Shown: one piece after another, positions 55,675-62,500 of the stretch
Numbering within the stretch: the first letter of the stretch is position 1
Layout: each line of letters begins with the position of its first letter
NCBI GenBank assembly: GCA_905221605.1
Contig: CAJNDS010002123.1
Span: forward strand, 407,501 to 470,000
DNA length: 62,500 nucleotides
Source: Symbiodinium natans
Taxonomy: Eukaryota; Sar; Dinophyceae; Suessiales; Symbiodiniaceae
Direction: 5' to 3'
Translations under genes and position numbers: made by a program
The notes under the pieces: generated by a model
Databases searched by the model: none
What the model saw: only the letters and a program-made list of their open reading frames with translations
What the model was told of the DNA's origin: nothing

Positions 55675-58600
55675 CTAAATCGATTCTGACTCCTCGTTCG
55701 AGCCAACACTACTGACTTCGGAGCAGTCATCCGAGAGCTGGGAGCCGGCGTTCCTATCGGAGGAGGCATGGTCTAGGGTTGGGGGTTATTTTGGAAACCG
55801 GAACACCTGAAACGGATGGGAGTTAGGGTTGAGGATGGGTTGGGGTTTCAGAGGCTGCCAACCCTAATGACGAAACCATGTGAGAGCGAACAGCTCTCTG
55901 GAGCTTCAGGGAGCTTAGGGCTTAGGGCTTAGGGTTTAGGGTTTAGGGTTTAGGGTTTAGGGTTTAGGGTGTTCTGCACCATTGTTAGGGCACTATTTAC
56001 AAGTAATCATGTTTGTTCCTGATTGGGTTGAAGTAATCCTAAAAAACATGCAACATGAATACAAAACGACCCGGAGGTCGACGTCAACGCAAAAAGCCAG
56101 AGGTTGGCGCGATAAACCCTAAACCCTAAACCCTAAACCCTAAACCCTAAACCCTAAACCCTAAACCCTAAACCCTAAACCCTAGGGATTTGCGTGAGCT
56201 TTGGCTTGCACATCTCAGGGCCCAGCTGGTTTCCCCCTCAGAATGCAGAAAGACACAACGTCCCGAAACCCAAAACTCCAGCTTTCACACGACTCCAAGT
56301 ACACAAAACATGCACATTTGGTCCCTAAACCCTAAACCCTAAACCCTAAACCCTAAACCCTAAACCCTAAACCCTAAACCCTAAACCCTAAACCCTAAAC
56401 CCTGGGAGCCCCCTGAGCTCCCCTTCCCACACAGTGGCCTGGACATGACAAAGTCGGCGGCCAGGACGCAAGTGGCGGCCACAACGAGCCCCCCGCAAAT
56501 TTCGAAGCCATGCCTCCCCCAGCTCTGAGGGTCGGGTTTAGGGTTTAGGGTTTAGGGTTTAGGGTTTAGGGTTTAGGGTTTAGGGTTTAGGGTTTAGGGT
56601 TTAGGGTTTAGGGTTTAGGGTTTAGGGTTTAGGGTTTAGGGTTGTCTCATGGGCCCTGAATATGGTCCCTAAGCTCCTTTGAAGGGTTCTGCTGCCTGGG
56701 CCCTTACTTTGTATAGGGCATATAAGGGTGTTCAAGGGGTACCCTTTTAAGTGCCCATATCAAGGGGCCATGTAACTACCCTTAGACCAACCGACCCTTA
56801 CAGGGCCTTAGGCTTTGTTAGGATGTAGGGATCCCTACACAATATTAGGGTTTAGGGCTCAGGGTTTAGGGCACAGAGCTTCGGGTTTACTAGAGTAACA
56901 GGACTAAAGCCACATATGGCTCCTGCGAAGTCACGAGACCCAACAAGCTTGCAGTTGGCCATGTACCGGTGGAGGCTTCCCAGGGCCCAGGGTGTAGGAT
57001 TTAGGGTTAATTTGGGTTTAGGGTTTAGTGTGTGCGTTTCATGATCCTAGTGCCATTCATGGTCTTGCTTCGGGTTATTTGGGGTGTCCCTAATCCCCTA
57101 TGCAAAACCAACTTGCAAAAAGGCGCATACAACAAAACTCGCACTTGCATGTATGCCTGTGAACCCTGATAGGGTTTTTTTGCGTTCCGCTCTGAGGGGA
57201 TTGAGCACAACTCGCCCTAAACCCTAAACCCTAAAACCCAAAAAAACCATAAACCCTATAAATCCTAAACCTTAGAAACCCTATGATTAAACCCTATAAA
57301 CCCTATAAACACTATAAACCCTATAAACCCTATAAACCCTATAAACCCTATAAACCCTATAAACCCTATAAACCCTATAAACCCTATAAACCCTATAAAC
57401 CCTATAAACCCTACACCCTATAAACCCTGAACCTTCCGACGATCTGAGGCATGTCTGCCACCAGCCGCACCTGTTGACGGCAAAGGAGGACAGAATTGCA
57501 CCTCCGGCCTGGCAAGCAAGCAAGTGGGGTTTCGAGTTTGAAATTTGGGGGGGTGTAGGGCTTAAAACACCAGCTTGCAGCAGACCCTAAACCCTAAACC
57601 CTGAACTCTAAACCCTAAACCGCCTGAGCCGCCCAAACAACACTGAACCCGAAAACCCTACCCTGCACTTGCCTGCACAAACCACTCCACCGCGCCCGCG
57701 CTGTAGGCCTCATGTACCTCAGGTACCTTCAGGGTTAGGATTTAGGGTTTAGGGTTTAGGGTTGAGGGTTTAGGGTATGTTGCGTTAGGGTCTATAGGGT
57801 TCGAGGCTTTTGCTGCCTATAGGGTTTAGAGTTGAGAGCAGGGAGTTTAAAGTTTAGGGTATACAGGGTTTAATTAGGGTTTATACTTGGAGGTTCACGG
57901 GTGCTTATGACCCTGTACTTATGAGCCCCAGAAGTAGGTTCTAGGCAAACTGAAAATTGGAGACATAATGGTTATAAGGACCCATGAACCTCCAAGTAGG
58001 GATAGCTTCTGTAGGGTTCAGCAAACCCTAAACCCTAACCCCTAAACTCTAAACTCTAAGCTCTAAACCCTAAACCCTTAAACCCTTAACACCTAAACCC
58101 CAAAACCCTAAACCCTACAGGATTTGGGGGCTGTACCGTCTGTTTTTTTTGCCGGGAGAAATTAGGGGTCAACTTGCTGGATCCTGAACCCTGAACGCTC
58201 TGAACCCCCCTGACCCTAAACCCTAAACCCTAAACCCTAAACCCTAAACCCTAAACCCTAGACCCTAGACCCTAAACCCTAAACCCTGAACCCTGAACCC
58301 TGAACCCTGAACCCTGAGCCCTCGCCTCGTGGCAGATGTGCGTCAGCGCCACTCCCAGGAAGCCGAGTGAGGCGCCACCCACGATTGCCATGGCCGCGAC
58401 CAGCGCCCCGCGCCGCACGGCGAGATCTGTTCCCTCCAGAAGGGGGGACCTCGGCTCGCAGTTCAGGGTTTTGGGGGGGTTTAGGGTTTAGGGTTTATAG
58501 GGTTCAGGGTTTATAGGGTTTAGGGTTTATAGGGGTTAGGGTGTGTAGGGTTCAGGGTTTGGGGTTTAGAGTTTTGGGTTTGGGGAGCTTCGGGGGTTTA

Positions 58601-61600
58601 GGAGTTTAGGGGGTTCAGGGTTTAGCGAGTTTGGGGGGTTTAGGAGTTTAGGGACTTAGGGTCTGCGGGTTAAGGCCTGAAGTGGGGGTAAAGGGCTTCT
58701 GGGTTGGGGTCCTAAAAAGTTGGGGTCCTAAAAAGTATATATGGTTCACCCTGAGCCCTTCCCTATCATACAAGAATTTAAACCTTAACGATCTTCGTGG
58801 GCAAGGCACAAATCTTCATGAACAAGGTACAAATCTTCGTGGGCAAAGCACAAGTCTTCGTGGGCAAGGCACATTTCTTCATGGGAAAAGGCGCAACTCT
58901 TCGCGGGCGGGGCACAAATCTTCGTGGGCAAGGCCCGTTTTGGGGTGTTGGGATGGAAACCAGCTGCGTGGAGAATATGAACCCTGGTATTTCTTAATGT
59001 GTTGGGATTCTCTGGGTGGTGCTCGACCCGGAGCTGCTGAACCCCAAACCCTAAACCCTCAAAGCCTAAAAAAAACCTAAAAAGCCTAAAAGCCCGAAAC
59101 CCTCAACCCTCTAAACCTTCTAAACCTTCTAAACCCTAAACCTAAAAACCCTTAACTCCAACCCAAGGAGCACGATGATGCCCGCTGCTACCAGGCCGAT
59201 GGACGCCGCGACGAAGTTGTAGAGGATGAGGCCTTAGAAGCGCTAAACCCTAAACCCTAAACCCTAAACCCTAAACCCTAAACCCTAAACCCTAAACCCT
59301 AAACCCTAAACCCTAAACCCTAAACCCTAAACCCTACACTTGTAGGCTCCTTATTGTAGTTTCTACAAAAACCCAAAAAGGTTAAAGTCAGCCAGAAGAA
59401 AGCCAAGAGGCGCTCCGGCCGCCGCGGCTCGCGTGCGGAGAAGAGCATCCTTGGTTAGGGATTGGGGGTTTAGGGTTTTTAGGTTTAGGGTTTAGGGTTT
59501 AGGGTTTAGGGTTTAGGGTTTAGGGTTTAGGGTTTAGGGTTTAGGGTTTGGGTGTTTAGGGTTTTTAGGGTGTTTAGGATTTTTAGGGTTCTTCTTTAGG
59601 GTTCTTTAGGGTTCTTTAGGGAGTTAGGGGTTTTTAGGGGTTGAGGGCTTGGGGCTGAGGGCTTTTAGGGTGTAGCGTTTAGGGTTTAGTGGGCAGCGAG
59701 CTTAGGACGTATATTTGATTTAGGATGGAGCGGGGCTTGGGGGCTTGTAGACGGTGTGTGTAGGTTTTAGAGCTAAAGGAGTCAAACTTAGATACACCTG
59801 GCAGAAGAGATGCTTCTGCAAAAGCTCCAATGCTTCGGGTGTACCTAGACCTTCAGTCATTGCGGGGGTTGGAAGCCTTGGGGGGCGCGGGCAGGGTTGC
59901 GAGTGTGGACTTCTTTAAGGCTAGGGTTTAGGGTTTAATTAGGGTTTAGGGTTTAGGGTTCAGGGTTTAGAGTTTAGGGTTAGTCTTGTCATTCAGTGCA
60001 GCTCAGCAGCCCCGCAATCACGCCGATGGCGATGAAGGACGCATCCGTCCACTTCGTGAAGTCGGGAGTTGCGTCCAAAGTCTCGGAAATCAAGGCATCC
60101 TGCACCTTTTCGGGGATCATCTTCTAGGAGGTTTAGGGTTTATAGGGTTTAGGGTTTAGGGTTTAGGGTTTAGGATTTAGGGTTTAGGGTTTAGGGTGTA
60201 GGGTTTAGGGTCTGCACCTTGTTCGGGGATCATATTCTAGGGTGGCCCTTAAAACCTTCTGAACAAAGTTTCCTGAACATGACACTCTTGAACCCAATAA
60301 GGGGACAGAAATCTATATTCCAAGGGCCTACCTAGTATTCAATCTCATATGTCCTCTACTCTAAAACCTCTTAGGGTGCTTTCCCATCTTCGGGTGCATG
60401 AACCATCAGCCCTTTTAGGGTTCATGTCGTTTAGGGTTTAGGGTTTAGGGTTTTGGGTTTTAGGGTTTAGGGTTTAGGGTTTCGGCTTTAGGGGTAACCC
60501 CAAGGAACGGCTGGGATTGTGTAGCTGACCGCGCCAAGGGTGGCGTAGCTGCCCATCTTCAGCCAGAACCTTGGGGTACCCTAAACCCTAAACCCTAAAC
60601 CCTAAACCCCAAACCCTAAACCCTAAACATCCGAGGAACCTTGGGTGCTTTCCCAAGCTGCGAAGGTTTTTTCTGACCGACGGGATCTCCTCTGCCTGTG
60701 GCTTGCCAGCACCTTGGGGAAATGAAAGCGGACCCTAAAAGGGTTTAGGGTTTAGGGCTTATGGTCCATATACCTTAATAGGGATTGGAGTAGTATAGGG
60801 TGTATGACCCCACTTTTAGGATTCATTTCCTGAGGCACTCTCATCGTGGAAGATCAAGAAGAGCACGATTGCTAGCGACACTCCAATCGCCTGGTAAAGA
60901 AGGAACTGCTCATGATCTTGCCGAGTTTTCACCACTGTCGGGATCAGAAGTGCGCTGAAACACCAGCCTGCGTAGTTGGACTGGACCCCGATACTCGTGG
61001 CCAGGGTCTGCAGCTCTGGGGGGAACCATCGCTCGCCCATGACCGCATAGGCCATGCAACACACGGCAAAGGCCACTCCGATAGACACGGTCGAGGCCAG
61101 GCACATAGCCCAGTTGCCCTGGACGACGCTGAGCCACCGCAACCATGCACCGATGGTGTTGCAAAGCGCCCCGGCCCCAAAGACATAGTAGCTTTGCCGT
61201 GGTAAGAAGTATGCCACGAGGAATGCCTTGGTAGCCCAGGAACCAAATTCCCAAAAGGGTACCGTTTTTGGGGTTGGTTACTTTAAAAGGGAACATAGCA
61301 CCAAAAGAAGCGGGAAAAAGGTACCACTGGGCTAACAAGTAGAGTGGGGCCACCAAATATGGGGGCCTTAATGGTTTGAGTAGGATCTTCTTTCTTTTTT
61401 TTTTGTGTGTGTGTGTGTGTTTGTGTTTTTTATTTTTTTTTTTTGGGGGGGGGGGTAATTATGGTAGAATTATATCGGACCGGAAGGGAATACTTGCAAG
61501 ATGCTGTTGGTAAGGTTGTGAACAGCGCCAGGCTGTACGTCTGCCCAATGTCGCCCACACTGACGTCGAACGTCTTGGCACTCAGATCCTGGGATGGCCA

Positions 61601-61844
61601 TTTAAAAAAAACCTCCTCAAGTGTATTCCAAGGGTTTAGGGTTTAGGGTTTAGGGTTTAAGGTTTAGGGTTTAGGGTTTAGGGTTATATGATCCTCATAA
61701 ACCCAATAAGGGAACACACACAACATATATCCCAAAGGCCTGCCTGGGATCCGTCAGCACCACGAAGTCCATGAACATCACTGCATTTGCTGCCGCGCTG
61801 TAGCCGAAAGCGGTCAGGGTAAGCCAGCTCTGCCGGGTCGCCAT
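55675..61844 (-). CDS. MFS transporter, FLVCR/SLC49-like (multi-exon gene)
   Basis: Polytopic membrane transporter spread over at least 11 small exons. Exons 1-5 join in frame: 61844-61752, 61588-61505, 61226-60830, 60712-60640, 60569 to about 60495. Later islands, boundaries approximate: 60123-60003, 59232-59163, 58452-58327, 57726-57673, 57508-57428, 56524-56418, and an acidic terminal exon 55772-55675 ending in TAG. It starts MATRQSWLTLTAFGYSAAAN (first membrane helix). Exon 3 holds the family-like stretch GAGALCNTIGAWLRWLS, then GERWFPPELQTLATSIGVQS, like the WF..ER..ATSIG core of FLVCR/SLC49 proteins. Exon 57726 (VHEAYSAGAVEWFVQ) followed by AGGAILSSFAVN fits the late EG.S.G....Q..G motif. 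The tail is Ser/Asp/Glu-rich and probably cytoplasmic. Known members move haem, choline or similar solutes; the substrate here is unknown. The first four introns are 163, 278, 117 and 70 nt and keep frame exactly. The family call is fairly firm; membership of the last exons is inferred. Confidence 0.72.
56115..56184. repeat. CCCTAAA tract
   Basis: Ten perfect units within the 3' part of the transporter gene. Confidence 0.9.
56324..56402. repeat. CCCTAAA tract
   Basis: Eleven units; lies between transporter exon 56524-56418 and the terminal exon, so intronic. Confidence 0.9.
56535..56642. repeat. TTTAGGG tract, about 15 perfect units
   Basis: One of the longest perfect tracts of the window. 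Opposite in orientation to the 56324 tract; exon 56524-56418 lies between them. Confidence 0.9.
57290..57425. repeat. CCCTATAAA tract
   Basis: About 14 copies of the 9-mer CCCTATAAA. Produces the VYRVYRV-type ORF, which is not a protein. Confidence 0.9.
57893..57999. mobile_element. Introner family A copy
   Basis: About 107 bp from TACTTGGAGGTTCACGGG to CCATGAACCTCCAAGTA. Lies between transporter exons (58327 and 57726), hence within an intron. Confidence 0.65.
58789..58928. repeat. 21-bp minisatellite, about 7 copies
   Basis: Unit near GGGCAAGGCACAAATCTTCGT. Lies within a transporter intron or adjoining non-coding DNA. The NLRGQGT-type ORF is a by-product of the 21-bp period. Confidence 0.8.
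59243..59337. repeat. CCCTAAA tract, about 13 perfect units
   Basis: Begins about 10 bp upstream of transporter exon 59232-59163 (minus), so it ends the preceding intron. Confidence 0.9.
60570..60639 (-). repeat. Telomere-repeat intron (70 nt) of the transporter
   Basis: Donor GTTCCTCGG, acceptor TACCCCAAG. Between them about 48 nt are telomere-type heptamers, TTTAGGG on the minus (coding) strand and CCCTAAA on the plus strand. CCCAAGGTTC spans both exon/intron borders. Exons join in phase (HPR-FWLKMGSY). Confidence 0.75.
60713..60829 (-). mobile_element. Introner family D (117 nt), transporter intron 3
   Basis: Inverted ends AAATGAA(T/A)..CCTAAAAG / CTTTTAGG.TTCATTT. GA donor, CCCCAAG acceptor, frame preserved (SASG to AGKPQ). 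It contains a short TTTAGGG stretch. Related ends occur near 5864-5925, 29949-30025 and 2458-2540. Confidence 0.7.
60830..61226 (-). CDS. Transporter exon 3 (397 nt, core MFS helices)
   Basis: Longest exon of the FLVCR/SLC49-like transporter. It opens at an AG acceptor (CTACCAAG then GCATTC) and reads AFLVAYFLPRQSYYVFGAG, several hydrophobic helices, then the loop after helix 4-6 and ends HDESAS with phase 1. The 5' splice site is GA (CTCAG then AAATG family end). The next exon (60712) continues GAGKPQAEEIPSVRKNL, a typical central cytoplasmic loop. Confidence 0.75.
61227..61504 (-). mobile_element. Compound intron of two elements (families E and F)
   Basis: Transporter intron 2. 61227-61346 has inverted ends CTTGGTAGCCCAG / CTGGGCTAACAAG (family E). 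61347-61504 carries the family F signature (CCCTTCCGG..., T-run/G-run core, GGCCCCCATAT). GC donor, CCAAG acceptor, frame 0 kept (LPT to AFLV). Confidence 0.65.
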
Positions 61845-62000
61845 GGCGGCTCAAGGACCAAAGCCCGGGAGGAGCTGAGAACCCTATGTAAGCGAACCCT
61901 GAAAACCCCCCGGTGAGCACCAAAGGCCACCAGTCAACTTCGGACTGGAGATGGAGGCCTGTTGAGCCCCGATTCGCGCGGAGTCGCCACGTGAGCTGAG

Positions 62001-62354
62001 TCATGTGGCGGATGAGGGTACCAGTTCTACTTCATGAATATGACGAGGACTGCCATGAGTGACTGCTTCCAATTCCCTAAACCCTAAACCCCACACCCGA
62101 AACCGCTAAACGGAACAGGTAAGGTCTAGATTACAAGGTACCGGTTAGCCCCGCGAGGCTCTAAGCCCTATATGGTTTAGGGTTTAGGGTTGAGGGTTCA
62201 GGGTTTAGGGTTTCAGTGCGGAAGGTAGAGCCTTACCCAAACCCCTTTTAGGGGTTCAGGGTTCTAAACCCGAAGCCCCACAACCCTCAACCCTCTGTCG
62301 CAAATTCTTTGGCAGATTCTCTTCGGTCTGACAACTTGAAGGCAAGACAACCCT
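62001..62354 (-). CDS. 3' end of an upstream minus-strand gene (two exon islands)
   Basis: Island 62352-62293 reads GCLAFKLSDRRESAKEFATE and begins exactly where an inverted-repeat introner (62353-62458) ends in AG. Island 62059-62001 reads THGSPRHIHEVELVPSSAT and ends in TGA. The transporter start codon lies only about 157 bp further on, so genes are tightly packed head to tail on the minus strand. Product unknown. The join between the two islands is inferred. Confidence 0.45.
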
Positions 62355-62458
62355 ACTTGGAGGTTCATGGGTAGTTATAAGTGGGGATGTAAGTAGGGAA
62401 ACTCTAGTTATAACCTTATGGAGGGTACGTAGAACCCTACCTAGAACTACCCAGGAAC
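62353..62458 (-). mobile_element. Introner family A, 106 nt
   Basis: GGAAG/GTTCCTGGG to CCAAGTAG/GG; same length and ends as the copy at 40180. The downstream exon (62352) is in an open frame. Confidence 0.65.
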
Positions 62459-62500
62459 CTTCCAGCACAACCCTACAACCCTAAACATCTAGTGCTGTAC

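Noticed and set aside
57287-57523. VYRVYRV-rich ORF
   Set aside because: The repeat part is translated CCCTATAAA; only the non-repeat part near 57508-57428 is kept as a transporter exon.
61836-61858. Plus-strand similarity to the dinoflagellate spliced leader (GCCAT..GGCTCAAG)
   Set aside because: It is antisense to, and explained by, the transporter start region; the central bases differ. Likely chance.
1-62500. CRISPR array, rRNA operon or bacterial operon
   Set aside because: Repeats are heptamers or hairpins without unique equal-length spacers; no rRNA motifs, ribosome binding sites or polycistronic ORFs seen.

Overview
The window looks like nuclear DNA of a eukaryote, most probably a dinoflagellate. 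This is inference: no rRNA or marker gene fixes the species. The signs are Arabidopsis-type telomere repeats (TTTAGGG), introns that start with GT, GC or GA and end in AG, short direct repeats at intron borders, introner-like elements, and genes lying almost all on the minus strand. There are no bacterial-style operons, CRISPR arrays or complete tRNA/rRNA genes.

Layout. The whole 62.5 kb is a mosaic of (1) tracts of TTTAGGG/CCCTAAA and relatives (TATAGGG, CCCTAAG, CCCCAAA) in both orientations, every few hundred bases; (2) small GC-rich islands of about 50-400 bp that read as exons, nearly all minus strand; (3) several families of about 100-120 bp terminal-inverted-repeat elements; and (4) two large (about 2.3 and 2.8 kb) inverted-repeat-bounded elements filled with hairpin satellites (12.7-15.1 kb, 46.8-49.6 kb), plus AT-rich arrays at 21.4-23.9 kb. 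Region by region: 0.7-11.4 kb minus-strand exon islands of unknown function; 12.7-15.1 kb large element; 15-20 kb mostly repeats; 20.3-20.9 kb a lysine-rich 207-residue minus-strand ORF; 21-24 kb AT satellites; 24-36.4 kb a long string of minus exons of unknown function; 37.8-40.4 kb mixed exons, two of them plus-strand and possibly of an ion channel; 42.2-43.6 kb a secreted or surface beta-propeller-like protein; 45.4-46.7 kb small exons; 46.8-49.6 kb second large element; 50-55.2 kb small exons including a SAM-methyltransferase-like gene; 55.7-61.8 kb an MFS transporter of FLVCR/SLC49 type; 62.0-62.5 kb the 3' end of another gene.

Main result. Where exon frames can be followed, the inverted-repeat elements ARE the introns: removing them restores the frame exactly (beta-propeller gene, transporter, methyltransferase-like gene, 40.2 kb gene). 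Telomere-like repeats behave in a similar way. A 70-nt transporter intron is mostly CCCTAAA repeats bordered by a 10-nt direct repeat, and another telomere-like segment sits inside an introner, flanked by an 8-nt target-site-type duplication. This suggests that telomere-repeat DNA has been inserted repeatedly into genes and tolerated as intron sequence. All exon boundaries were read by eye. Where boundaries are marked approximate, only the coding island is claimed.
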